A stretch of DNA of 25,733 nt, from the NCBI GenBank assembly GCA_016199325.1, contig JACQGW010000047.1, positions 1 through 25,733 on the forward strand, in the 5' to 3' direction. Numbering within the stretch: the first letter of the stretch is position 1; each line of letters starts with the position of its first letter. The notes under the pieces are model-generated. The model did no database searches. It was not told the origin of the DNA and saw nothing but the letters and a program-made list of their open reading frames with translations. Positions 8,517 through 16,276 of this stretch are shown one piece after another. The stretch is from Chloroflexota bacterium (lineage in GTDB: Bacteria > Chloroflexota > Dehalococcoidia > JACQGW01). A program made the position numbers and the translations under genes.

Positions 8517-8604
8517 AAGATGGGGTTTGGGTTTAGTGTTTGGGTTGCGTGGAAGCCCTCGAACTCTAAACCCTAGACCCCAAACCCCAAACCAGACCCA
8601 TCTT
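8517..8604. repeat. Long imperfect hairpin of TTTGGG / CCCAAA repeats
   Basis: The outer arms AAGATGGG (8517-8524) and CCCATCTT (8597-8604) are exact complements. Inside them, GGGTTTGGGTTTAG-like sequence on the left faces CTAAACCC and CCCCAAACCCC on the right, around a centre near 8545-8570. It fills the gap between the AorC-like and AorB-like genes and ends 3 nt before the latter's ribosome-binding site, so folding could affect expression of the downstream gene. The telomere-like look is only simple-sequence resemblance. Confidence 0.7.
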
Positions 8605-8620
8605 CATGGAGGTGGCCAAC

Positions 8621-10495
8621 GTGAACCACGCGATGCCCGGCGGCTATGCCGGCCGAATTCTGCGCGTCGATTTGACGGCGAGACGAACCTGGGCCGAGCC
8701 AGTGGACCCGACGATGCTGCGCGCGTGGATTGGCGGGACCGGGCTGGGGGCGAAGATCCTGTACGACGAGGTGCCGGCCGAGGTAAGTTGGGACCACCCG
8801 GAAAACCGGTTGATCCTGGCGACCGGCCCCCTGGCCGGCCTACCGATCTGGGGGAGCGGGGCCCTCAGCGTGGTCACCCGCGGCGCCCTGAACAACGGCG
8901 CCACCTCCACCCACGCGCTGGGCTTCTTCGGCGCCAACCTGAAGTCCTCCGGCTACGACGCCATCGTCTTCCAGGGTCAGGCCGATGGCTGGGTCTACCT
9001 GTTCATCCAGGACGACGACGTCGAGATTCGGGACGCCACACACCTGCTGGGTAAGGATACCTGGGAGCTTCAAGACGCCCTCCTGGTGGAGTGCGGCTTC
9101 GCCGGCCACCAGATGAGTGTCTACGGGATCGGCCCGGCCGGCGAGCGCCTCGTCCGCTTTGCCATGATCGCTGGCGACTACGGCCACGTCGCCAGCAAGA
9201 ACGGCTGCGGCGCCGTCATGGGCAAGAAGCGGGTCAAGGCGGTGGCCATCGCGCGCGGTAGCCATGGGCTCAAGGTGCCCGACCCGCACGGCCTCTTCCA
9301 GGTCGCCGACGAGATCGCCCACAGTTTGCGAACCGACCCCACTACGCGCGGGACGTACGAAAACGGAACCATGAACGGGACGCTGGCCCTCGAAAAGATC
9401 GGGGCCCTGCCGATCAGGAACTACACGACGAACGTCTATCCCGATCCGAGTCCGGTGGAACAGTTCGAGGCACCGACAGTCCGTCGCCGCTTCGCGCATC
9501 GCGGGCACCAGTGTGTTGCCTGCGGCATGCACCATTGCCACATGCACGTGATCCCGGATGGCCCGCACAAGGGCGAGATCGTCGACGAGCCGGAGTACGA
9601 AGGCTGGGCGGGCGCCGGCATGACCATCGGCTGCACGGACCCGGTCGCGATCTCCTGGCTGAATACCCAGATCGACCGAGCCGGCGTCGACGTCAACGAG
9701 TTCGGCTGGCTCTGTGGGTGGGTGATGGAGTGCCAGGAGAAGGGCTATCTGACGGCGGAGGAGTGCGGCCTGGCGGTGCCGTGGGGGAACGCCGAGGCCG
9801 CCGAGCGGCTGCTCCAGCTCATCGCTCGTCGCGAGGGCTTCGGCAATATCCTGGCCGAAGGGGTCAAGCGGGCTGCCGAGCATGTTGGCGGACCGGCGTA
9901 CAACTGCGCGATCTTCACCCACAAGGGCCACACGCCACGCAGCCACGATCACCGGGGGCGATGGGAGGAGTTCCTCGACACCTGCGTCGCCAGCACCGGA
10001 ACGCTGGAGGTCATTCCGATTGCCTTTCCCACCGAACTGGGTATTCCAGCGCGGCGGAACCCCTTCGATCCCGGCGAGGTCGCCGGAGCCCTTGGCAGGG
10101 CGCTGGGCCGGCGCGACTTCGAGGAGTCGCTCGGGACGTGCATCATCACGACGCGCACGAGCCTGGAGCACGTTGTGCGGGCGCTGAGCACAGCGACCGG
10201 CTGGAACTTCACCTTCGACGAGGCACTGACCGTCGGCAGGCGGATTGCGGCCACTCTACGCGCGTTCAACCTGCGTTGTGGCATCGGCCCGGAATCGGAG
10301 ATCCCATCGCCGCGCTACGGCGCGACGCCGACGGACGGCCCGAACGCCGGCATCGGCGTGGCTCCCCACTGGCAGATGATGCGCGAGACGTACTATCGCA
10401 CCATCGGCTACGACCCGGCCACGACGCGCCCGCTGCCGGAGACGCTCCGCGCGCTCGGCCTGGAGCAGCTGATTCCGAGTCTGTGGGGCCTATGA
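8621..10495 (+). CDS. Aldehyde ferredoxin oxidoreductase family protein, tungsten/molybdenum pterin subunit (AorB-like)
   Basis: This 624-residue enzyme belongs to the AOR family, which oxidises aldehydes to acids at a bis-pterin tungsten or molybdenum site. GTG 8621 is the best start: GGAGGTGG at 8608-8615 is a strong ribosome-binding site for it, and the ATG at 8606 overlaps that site. Features seen are an N-terminal GRILRVDLT, an ATGPLAG pterin-domain segment near 67-73, cluster cysteines Cys298, Cys301 and Cys306, and the distant fourth cysteine Cys507 in ESLGTC. The classical spacing is C-x2-C-x3-C; here it is C-x2-C-x4-C with neighbouring His residues (GMHHCH). The polyferredoxin and FAD gene upstream suggest a three-subunit NAD-linked complex. 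The aldehyde substrate is unknown. Confidence 0.93.
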   Translation: MNHAMPGGYAGRILRVDLTARRTWAEPVDPTMLRAWIGGTGLGAKILYDEVPAEVSWDHPENRLILATGPLAGLPIWGSGALSVVTRGALNNGATSTHALGFFGANLKSSGYDAIVFQGQADGWVYLFIQDDDVEIRDATHLLGKDTWELQDALLVECGFAGHQMSVYGIGPAGERLVRFAMIAGDYGHVASKNGCGAVMGKKRVKAVAIARGSHGLKVPDPHGLFQVADEIAHSLRTDPTTRGTYENGTMNGTLALEKIGALPIRNYTTNVYPDPSPVEQFEAPTVRRRFAHRGHQCVACGMHHCHMHVIPDGPHKGEIVDEPEYEGWAGAGMTIGCTDPVAISWLNTQIDRAGVDVNEFGWLCGWVMECQEKGYLTAEECGLAVPWGNAEAAERLLQLIARREGFGNILAEGVKRAAEHVGGPAYNCAIFTHKGHTPRSHDHRGRWEEFLDTCVASTGTLEVIPIAFPTELGIPARRNPFDPGEVAGALGRALGRRDFEESLGTCIITTRTSLEHVVRALSTATGWNFTFDEALTVGRRIAATLRAFNLRCGIGPESEIPSPRYGATPTDGPNAGIGVAPHWQMMRETYYRTIGYDPATTRPLPETLRALGLEQLIPSLWGL

Positions 10496-10523
10496 AGTTC
10501 ATCGTTCGAGGAGAGCAAACCGC

Positions 10524-11432
10524 ATGGATGACAGAGCGCGTTGGCGTGGCATCCACGTCATTCTGATCACGCCCTTCAGGGAGGACCTCTCCCTCAACCT
10601 CGACGGGCATCGACGCAACGTCCGCCACGCCGTGAACGGCGGCGCGCACGTTCTGGTCCTCATGGGCACCCAGGGGGAGTTCCACTCCCTCAGCTTCGAG
10701 GAACGCAAGGCCCTGATCCAGGTGACCGTCGAGGAGGTCGGTGGACGGCTGCCGGTCATCGTCGGCGCCTCCCACGTGCATACGCTCGAAGCGGTCGAGC
10801 TGAGTCGCTTCGCCCGCGCCGCCGGAGCCGACGCCGTGATGCTCACCCCTCCCTATTTCGCCCAGGTATCGCCGACGAGCGTCAAGGACCACGTCCTACG
10901 GGTGGCACGCGAAGCGGACGTGAACGTCTTCCTCTACAACGCGCCGGAGCGAGCGGGCTTCAACTGGACGCCGGAGATGCTGCTCGATCTGGTCTCGGCC
11001 GATCCCCGCATCGTCGGAGTCAAGCAAGCCACGCCGAACGTGCATGAGCTTGCGGAGACCGTTGCTCTGGTCGATGACAAGATGGCCGTTATCGGAGGAT
11101 CTGAGGCGATGATCTACCAGACGCTGGCGCTCGGGATGATCGGCTGCACCTCGACCACTGCCAGCTTTCTCGCCGGGCCGTTTGTCGAGATGTACAACCT
11201 CATCAGGGAGAACCGATATGTCGAGGCCCGCACACTCTTTCTTCGACTCGCACCGCTGCGTCGTGCGTTCAAGGCGGTGGGCCACGCGGCCGGCGTCAAG
11301 ATCGGCATGGACCTGGTAGGACTGGCAGGGGGACCGGTCCGCCCACCCCTGCCGTTGGCTTCAGCCGAGGGGCGCGCCCTGATGGCGCGGGCGTTCGATG
11401 AGGCGGGCCTGAAGCTACCGGTCGTCACCTGA
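10524..11432 (+). CDS. DapA-family (dihydrodipicolinate synthase / N-acetylneuraminate lyase) class I aldolase
   Basis: This 302-residue TIM barrel has normal family length. The Schiff-base lysine is Lys167 in VGVKQA and the partner tyrosine is Tyr138 in FLYNAP. The usual GTTGE loop reads GTQGEF (48-53). Family members condense or cleave pyruvate with an aldehyde; several are catabolic rather than lysine-biosynthetic. The altered loop and the setting, 28 nt after an aldehyde oxidoreductase and before an MmgE/PrpD gene, argue for a catabolic aldolase or dehydratase rather than DapA itself. ATG 10524 has GAGGAG at 10509-10514 upstream. An aldehyde product could feed the AOR; that link is inference. 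Confidence 0.88.
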   Translation: MDDRARWRGIHVILITPFREDLSLNLDGHRRNVRHAVNGGAHVLVLMGTQGEFHSLSFEERKALIQVTVEEVGGRLPVIVGASHVHTLEAVELSRFARAAGADAVMLTPPYFAQVSPTSVKDHVLRVAREADVNVFLYNAPERAGFNWTPEMLLDLVSADPRIVGVKQATPNVHELAETVALVDDKMAVIGGSEAMIYQTLALGMIGCTSTTASFLAGPFVEMYNLIRENRYVEARTLFLRLAPLRRAFKAVGHAAGVKIGMDLVGLAGGPVRPPLPLASAEGRALMARAFDEAGLKLPVVT

Positions 11433-11496
11433 CGCCGGTCAGGTTTTCTGGACGAGGAAGCATCTACAGTACCTTCAGACCGCAGGTGGTCGCAAG

Positions 11497-12924
11497 ATGA
11501 CTGGCGATTCCGGCCCTACCCTCCTCGAAAGTCTGGGCGAGTACGCGGCCGGCGTCGACGTCGACCGGGTGCCGACCGAAGTGCTCGCGATGGCCCGGTG
11601 GTGTGTCCTGGACCATCTGGGCGCCGTTCTGGCCGCTTGCGCTGCTGCCGAGGGGCGGACGGCGCTGGGGCTGGCCGAGCTTCTGCCGACGGCGCATCAG
11701 GCTACGATTGCGAGTGGGCGGCAAGCCGGCTGGGCCGACGCGGCGCTGATCAATGGGATGCTCGCGCACGCCCTGGAGCTCGACGATGCCCACAGCCGGG
11801 CCACCGGCTTGCATCCGGGCGCCGTCGTCGTGCCCGCCGCGCTCGCTATGGCCGAACGGGCGGGGACAGACGGAGCGACGTTTCTGGCCGCCGTCATCGC
11901 CGGCTATGAGGTCGCCGGGCGGATCGGCGCGGCGATCAATCCCCAACATCGGTACCAGGGGTTCCACACCACCGGGACGGTCGGTGCCCTGGGGGCAGCC
12001 GCTGCGGCCGGCCGCGCCATGGGGCTCCGACCGTCGCAAATGGTGCATGCGCTCGGCATCGCCGCCTCGCAGGCGAGCGGGATCTTCGCCTTCCTCTCCG
12101 ATGGGGCAACGGTGAAGTGTCTCCATAGCGGTCGTGCTGCCCAGTCCGGTGTGCTATCGGTGCTGCTGGCTGAGGCGGGCATGACCGGACCGGCGGCTGC
12201 CCTCGAAGGCAGCGATGGCTTCTTCCAGGCGTACACGCCAACACCCAGGCCGGCGGAGATCGTCGAAGGGCTCGGGAAGCAGTTCTCGCTCAGGGACGTC
12301 TACTTCAAGCGCCACGCCTCGTGCGGCCACCTGGCTTCGGCCATCGATGCGGCGCTGGCCGCCGCGCCCGAGGTTCCACTGGCCCGGGTGAGCGCCATCC
12401 AGGTAATGACGTACCGGGCCGCAGCCGTTCTGGACAATCGAGCCCCGGACTCGGCGATGGCAGCACGGTTCAGCCTGCCGTTCAACGTGGCCTATGCACT
12501 GCGTGCCGGTCCGGTGGCACCGTCGGCGTTCGAGGCCGCCAGTCTCACTGATCAGCCGACACGTGACCTTGCGGCGCGGGTGCGCGTCCGTGAGGAGCCC
12601 GCGTTCACCAGCGCCTTTCCCAACAAGCGGTCGGCGTTGGTGCGCATCACCTGGCCAGGCGGTGCGGTCGAGCGGCTGGTGGATACGCCGAAGGGGATGC
12701 CAGGAAACCCCCTCTCGGAGGACGACATCCAGGTGAAGTTCCACAGCCTGGTGAACCCCGTGCTCGGAGTGGTCGGTGCGCGGGCGCTCGCTTCGACGGT
12801 CCAGAGCGTCGAGCGGATCGCGACGGCCCGGTCGATTACGCGCTGGTACGGACAACTGACACTCGATTCCGCTTTGCGGCGGCACAGACGAGGCGGCCGC
12901 CTGCATTGGCCGACAAAGAGCTGA
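11497..12924 (+). CDS. MmgE/PrpD family protein (2-methylcitrate dehydratase / cis-aconitate decarboxylase superfamily)
   Basis: This 475-residue protein matches the family length. Seen are the N-terminal helical half, with INGMLAHALELDDAH near 86-100 and HTTGTVGALGAAAAAGRA near 157-174, and the C-terminal half with FKRHASCGHLASAIDA near 270-285. Members dehydrate 2-methylcitrate, decarboxylate cis-aconitate or epimerise iminodisuccinate. Without other methylcitrate-cycle genes here, a specific reaction cannot be assigned. ATG 11497 follows AGGTGG with about 7 nt spacing. It is 64 nt after the DapA-family gene and is likely the last gene of the first long transcription unit. Confidence 0.88.
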   Translation: MTGDSGPTLLESLGEYAAGVDVDRVPTEVLAMARWCVLDHLGAVLAACAAAEGRTALGLAELLPTAHQATIASGRQAGWADAALINGMLAHALELDDAHSRATGLHPGAVVVPAALAMAERAGTDGATFLAAVIAGYEVAGRIGAAINPQHRYQGFHTTGTVGALGAAAAAGRAMGLRPSQMVHALGIAASQASGIFAFLSDGATVKCLHSGRAAQSGVLSVLLAEAGMTGPAAALEGSDGFFQAYTPTPRPAEIVEGLGKQFSLRDVYFKRHASCGHLASAIDAALAAAPEVPLARVSAIQVMTYRAAAVLDNRAPDSAMAARFSLPFNVAYALRAGPVAPSAFEAASLTDQPTRDLAARVRVREEPAFTSAFPNKRSALVRITWPGGAVERLVDTPKGMPGNPLSEDDIQVKFHSLVNPVLGVVGARALASTVQSVERIATARSITRWYGQLTLDSALRRHRRGGRLHWPTKS

Positions 12925-12989
12925 GCGACGAGGTTGCCGTGGGGAAGCGGCAGAGGTAACGCGCTGGGACTCACGATCCGGGGGACGGA

Positions 12990-13018
12990 TTGAGCAAACT
13001 GGGTCGTGGTGGTAGAAT
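12990..13018 (+). promoter_or_regulatory. Sigma-70-like promoter for the DAO-CofE-ABC operon
   Basis: The hexamers are TTGAGC at 12990-12995 and TAGAAT at 13013-13018, separated by 17 nt. Transcription would start near 13025 and give a leader of about 195 nt before ATG 13219. The match is good for both boxes, but Chloroflexota promoters are little studied. Confidence 0.55.
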
Positions 13019-13156
13019 ACGCCAAGATCACGGGCGAGGTTCCCGGTGGCTGACCAGTTGCCTTCACCAGCGGCACAGTCCTTCCTCAAAAGAGGTTCGC
13101 CAGCCACCACCGGATCACCATTCGCATGCCAATCGAACGCGCCCTCGTGCGGGGAC

Positions 13157-13194
13157 TCTGAGACGACTTGCGCTCTCTGAGACGACTTGCGCTC
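13157..13194. repeat. Exact tandem duplication, 2 x 19 bp
   Basis: TCTGAGACGACTTGCGCTC occurs twice back to back (13157-13175 and 13176-13194) in the leader of the following operon. It could be a replication-slippage duplication or a pair of operator sites. Confidence 0.9.
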
Positions 13195-13218
13195 AAGGAA
13201 GGATGGAAGGGTGGAGGA

Positions 13219-14328
13219 ATGGCCGGTCATTCGTCAGAGGTCGTCGTCATCGGCGGAGGGATCATCGGATGCTCCATCGCCTACAATCTTGCCAAAGCCG
13301 GCGTGGAGGTCACCGTCGTCGAGCGGCGTGGGATCGCCGCGGAGGCGTCGGGTGCCAACATGGGCATGGTCCTGAGTATCAGCCACGAGCCCGGCACCGT
13401 CATGCTCGAGCTGGTGCGGGAGACCAGCCGACTGCTGCCGGAGCTGGAGCAGGAGCTCGGCGTCGACTTCGAGCTCCAACAGGTGGGCACGATCCAGACC
13501 TTCGTCACGCCGGAGGCGCTGGCTGAGGGCCAGGAGCGGGCTGGCCGCCTGAAGGCCGCCGGCCTCGACATCCGGATGATCAGCGGAGAGGAAGCCCGCG
13601 CGCTCGAGCCGTTTGTCTCGCCCGACGTTATCGGCGCCGCGTTCTGCGCATCTGACGCCCTCGTCAACCCGATGAGCCTCACCACCGGGCTTGCCCGCGC
13701 TGCCGTCCGACTCGGCGCCCGGATCCTCTGCCCGGCGACGGTCACAGGCATCGAGATCCAGCGGGGCAGAGTCGCCGCGGTCGAGACCGACCGGGAGAGG
13801 ATTCTGACGCGTACCGTCGTCAACGCCGCCGGCCCCTGGTCCGCCCAGATCGGCCAGCTCGTGGGCCTGGACATTCCCGTCGTCCCGGCTCGGGGCCAGG
13901 TGCTGCTGACCGAGCGATTGCCCAGGCTCATCACCCGCATCGTCACCGGCCAGCGGCCTGGCCTCCGTCAGACGAGGGCCGGCAACGTGATCATCGGCAG
14001 CACGCGCGAGTTCGTGGGCTACGACAAGCAGAACCTGGCGGCGACGCTCGCCGAGCTCAGCAAGCGATTCTCCACCAACCATCCCTGGCTGCGGGACGTC
14101 CGCATCATCCGCACGTGGGCGGGCCTGCGGCCCGCCACGCCGGATCACCAGCCATTCCTCGGTCCGGTGAAAGAGATCGAGGGCTTCATCGTCGCTGCCG
14201 GCCACTTTCATCATGGCGTCGGCGGTGGGCCGGCCACCGGGAAGGTCATCGCCGAGCTGATCACGGCCAAGCCGACGAGCATCTCACTGGCGGGCAGCGG
14301 CCTCGACCGGGCGCTCGTCGCCGTCTGA
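13219..14328 (+). CDS. FAD-dependent oxidoreductase, DAO family (glycine/D-amino acid/sarcosine oxidase-like), copy 1
   Basis: This 369-residue flavoprotein begins with the dinucleotide fold GGGIIG at residues 12-17 and VVER, and ends with the family's GLRPATPDHQPFLG and HFHHGVGGGPATG segments, which close over the FAD. ATG 13219 is chosen because GGAAGG at 13205-13210 lies 8 nt upstream; the frame runs back to 13168 without a better site. Members oxidise secondary or primary amines of small amino acids (sarcosine, glycine, proline, D-amino acids). About 60 % of residues match the next gene by eye, so the pair is a tandem duplication. A heteromeric dehydrogenase such as HcnBC or proline dehydrogenase is possible, but no small partner subunit is visible. 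Confidence 0.9.
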   Translation: MAGHSSEVVVIGGGIIGCSIAYNLAKAGVEVTVVERRGIAAEASGANMGMVLSISHEPGTVMLELVRETSRLLPELEQELGVDFELQQVGTIQTFVTPEALAEGQERAGRLKAAGLDIRMISGEEARALEPFVSPDVIGAAFCASDALVNPMSLTTGLARAAVRLGARILCPATVTGIEIQRGRVAAVETDRERILTRTVVNAAGPWSAQIGQLVGLDIPVVPARGQVLLTERLPRLITRIVTGQRPGLRQTRAGNVIIGSTREFVGYDKQNLAATLAELSKRFSTNHPWLRDVRIIRTWAGLRPATPDHQPFLGPVKEIEGFIVAAGHFHHGVGGGPATGKVIAELITAKPTSISLAGSGLDRALVAV

Positions 14329-14358
14329 GAACGGGTTTCTGGGTGGAGGGGCAACGGT

Positions 14359-15468
14359 ATGACAACTGGTCCGTCTGACGCTGTCGTCATCGGTGGTGGG
14401 ATCATTGGGTGCTCGACCGCCTATTACCTGGCGAAGGCCGGGCTGGCGGTCACGCTGGTGGAGCGGCGGGGCATTGCCGCTGAGGCGTCCGGCGCCAACG
14501 TCGGCCTCGTCCTGAACATGGGCCAGGAGCCGGGCAGCATCCTGGCCAGGCTGGTCCGTGAGAGCACCCGCCTCCTGCCGGGACTGGACGACGAGCTCGG
14601 CTCCGAGACCGAGTACCGCCAGGCCGGGGCGCTGCGGATCTGCCTGACGCCGGAGGCGCTCGCGGAGGCTCGACAGGAGGCGGCACGGCAGCAGACCGCC
14701 GGCCTGGACGTCCAGGTGCTCAGCCCGGAGGAGGCACTCGCGATCGAGCCGTTGCTCCCCCCCCACCTGCTTGGGGCGGCGTTCTGCCCCATCGACGGCT
14801 ACGTCAATCCTCTCAGCCTCACCGCCGCCTTTGCGCGAGCTGCCCTCAAGCTCGGCGCTCACCTCCTCTGCCCGGCGATGGCCACCGGCATCGAAGTGCA
14901 GCGCGGCGCTGTCACGGCCGTCGAGACTGATCGGGGGCGAATCCTGACGCGCCTGGTCGTCAACGCCGCCGGGGCCTGGGCCGGCCAGATCGGCCGGTTC
15001 GTCGGGCTGGACGTCCCGGTCATTCCCTCCCGGGGGCAGGTGCTCGTGACCGAGCCAATGCCCCGGATGATCACCCGGATCCTCGGGGGAGCGAGACCGT
15101 CGATACGACAGACGAAGTCCGGAACCTTCATGATCGGGAGCGCCCGCGAGTTCGTCGGCTACAACAAGAACACCGAGCCGTCGATGATCACAGAGTTCGC
15201 CCGGGGAGTCTGCGCGCTCTACCCCTTTCTCCGGGACGCCAACGTCATCCGGAGCTGGGCTGGCCTGCGCCCGGCCACGCCGGACCATCTCCCCTTCCTT
15301 GGCTGGGTCGACGAGGTCCAGGGCTTCATCCTGGCCACCGGCCACTTCCATCATGGCGTCGGCTGCGGTCCGGCCACCGGGAAGGTCATCGCCGAGCTGA
15401 TCACCGGCAAGCCGACCAGTGTGTCGTTGGCGGGCTGTGGCCTCGGCCGAACGCTCGCCGTCGTGTAG
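14359..15468 (+). CDS. FAD-dependent oxidoreductase, DAO family, copy 2
   Basis: This 369-residue protein is a paralogue of the preceding gene, 30 nt downstream, with identical layout: GGGIIG at 12-17, a VERRGIAAEASGAN loop, GLRPATPDHLPFLG and HFHHGVGCGPATG near the C-terminus. ATG 14359 follows GGAGGGG with about 9 nt spacing. The copies differ most in residues 50-130 and around 280-310, parts that usually shape the substrate pocket, which suggests different substrates or a hetero-oligomer. No signal peptide is visible. A long open frame on the opposite strand is only the GC-rich shadow of this gene. Confidence 0.9.
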   Translation: MTTGPSDAVVIGGGIIGCSTAYYLAKAGLAVTLVERRGIAAEASGANVGLVLNMGQEPGSILARLVRESTRLLPGLDDELGSETEYRQAGALRICLTPEALAEARQEAARQQTAGLDVQVLSPEEALAIEPLLPPHLLGAAFCPIDGYVNPLSLTAAFARAALKLGAHLLCPAMATGIEVQRGAVTAVETDRGRILTRLVVNAAGAWAGQIGRFVGLDVPVIPSRGQVLVTEPMPRMITRILGGARPSIRQTKSGTFMIGSAREFVGYNKNTEPSMITEFARGVCALYPFLRDANVIRSWAGLRPATPDHLPFLGWVDEVQGFILATGHFHHGVGCGPATGKVIAELITGKPTSVSLAGCGLGRTLAVV

Positions 15469-15502
15469 AATGCCGTACAAAACGAACCGCGGAGGCACTG
15501 AA

Positions 15503-16276
15503 TTGGCTAATGTCCCGACCTCGCCGGCCGAGCTTCGCATCATCGGCATCGACGGCCTGCCCGAGATCGAGCCGGGCGTCGATCTGGCCGGCGCCATCGT
15601 CCAGGCGGCGGCGGACGGTGGAGCTCCTCTGGTGGCGGGAGACCTCCTCGTCGTCACGCAGAAGATCGTCTCCAAGGCGGAAGGACGGCTCGTCGACCTG
15701 CGGACGGTCACGCCGTCGGCGATTGCCGAGGAGTACGCGCGGACGTACGGCAAGGACCCGCGGCAGGTCGAGGTGGTCCTGCGCGAGAGCGCCCGCGTCG
15801 TCCGAATGGATCGCGGCCTGATCATCGCCCAGACGCGCCACGGCTTCGTCTGCGCCAACGCCGGCGTCGACGCCTCGAACGTGCCGGGCGCCGAGACGGT
15901 CTGTCTGCTCCCGGTGGACCCGGACCGCTCCGCCGAGGCGATTCGCCGCGGCGTGCGCGACCGGACCGGACTCGACGTCCCGGTGATCATCTCGGATTCC
16001 TTCGGCCGTCCGTGGCGCGAGGGGATTGTCAACGTCGCCATCGGCGTCGCCGGGCTCGACCCCCTGGCGGACTACCGCGGCGTCGTCGATCCCTCCGGCT
16101 ACACGCTGGCGGTCAGCGTCCTGGCGGTGGCCGACGAGCTGGCGTCGGCCGCCGAGCTCGTGATGGGGAAGGTTGCCGGCCGTCCCGTCGCGATCGTCCG
16201 CGGCTATCCGTACCGGCCCGCGACCGGCTCCGTCCGGCAGCTCCTGATGGACCCGGCGCGGGATCTCTTTCGATGA
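15503..16276 (+). CDS. cofE: F420-0:gamma-glutamyl ligase
   Basis: This 257-residue enzyme adds L-glutamate residues to coenzyme F420-0 using GTP, the last step of F420 synthesis. Diagnostic segments are DLLVVTQKIVSKAEGR near residues 47-62 and ISDSFGRPWREG near 165-176, with the family's usual length. I place the start at TTG 15503 because GGAGG at 15491-15495 lies exactly 7 nt upstream. The ATG at 15470 has no ribosome-binding site. It is the stand-alone form; the actinobacterial FbiB nitroreductase-like C-terminal domain is absent. Its stop overlaps the start of an F420-dependent oxidoreductase (ATGA), so cofactor completion and use are translationally linked. The other F420 genes (cofC, cofD, cofG/H) are not in the window. 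Confidence 0.93.
   Translation: MANVPTSPAELRIIGIDGLPEIEPGVDLAGAIVQAAADGGAPLVAGDLLVVTQKIVSKAEGRLVDLRTVTPSAIAEEYARTYGKDPRQVEVVLRESARVVRMDRGLIIAQTRHGFVCANAGVDASNVPGAETVCLLPVDPDRSAEAIRRGVRDRTGLDVPVIISDSFGRPWREGIVNVAIGVAGLDPLADYRGVVDPSGYTLAVSVLAVADELASAAELVMGKVAGRPVAIVRGYPYRPATGSVRQLLMDPARDLFR

Larger units (their letters stand above)
12925..13218 (+). promoter_or_regulatory. Intergenic region with promoter and 19-bp tandem repeat
   Basis: These 294 bases hold no credible gene. They contain a sigma-70-like promoter at 12990-13018, an exact two-copy 19-bp tandem repeat at 13157-13194, and a purine-rich stretch with GGAAGG at 13205-13210 that serves as ribosome-binding site for the next gene. This is the widest gap in the first 20 kb and probably separates two operons. 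Confidence 0.65.

Noticed and set aside
8517..8604. Telomere-like TTTGGG/CCCAAA sequence as a replicon end
   Set aside because: It is inside an operon with genes on both sides and the arms are inverted; simple-sequence resemblance only.
14284..16041. 585-codon open frame on the minus strand
   Set aside because: It runs antisense across the second DAO gene and cofE, has low-complexity Arg/Ser/Pro-rich composition and no family motif; it is a GC-rich shadow.
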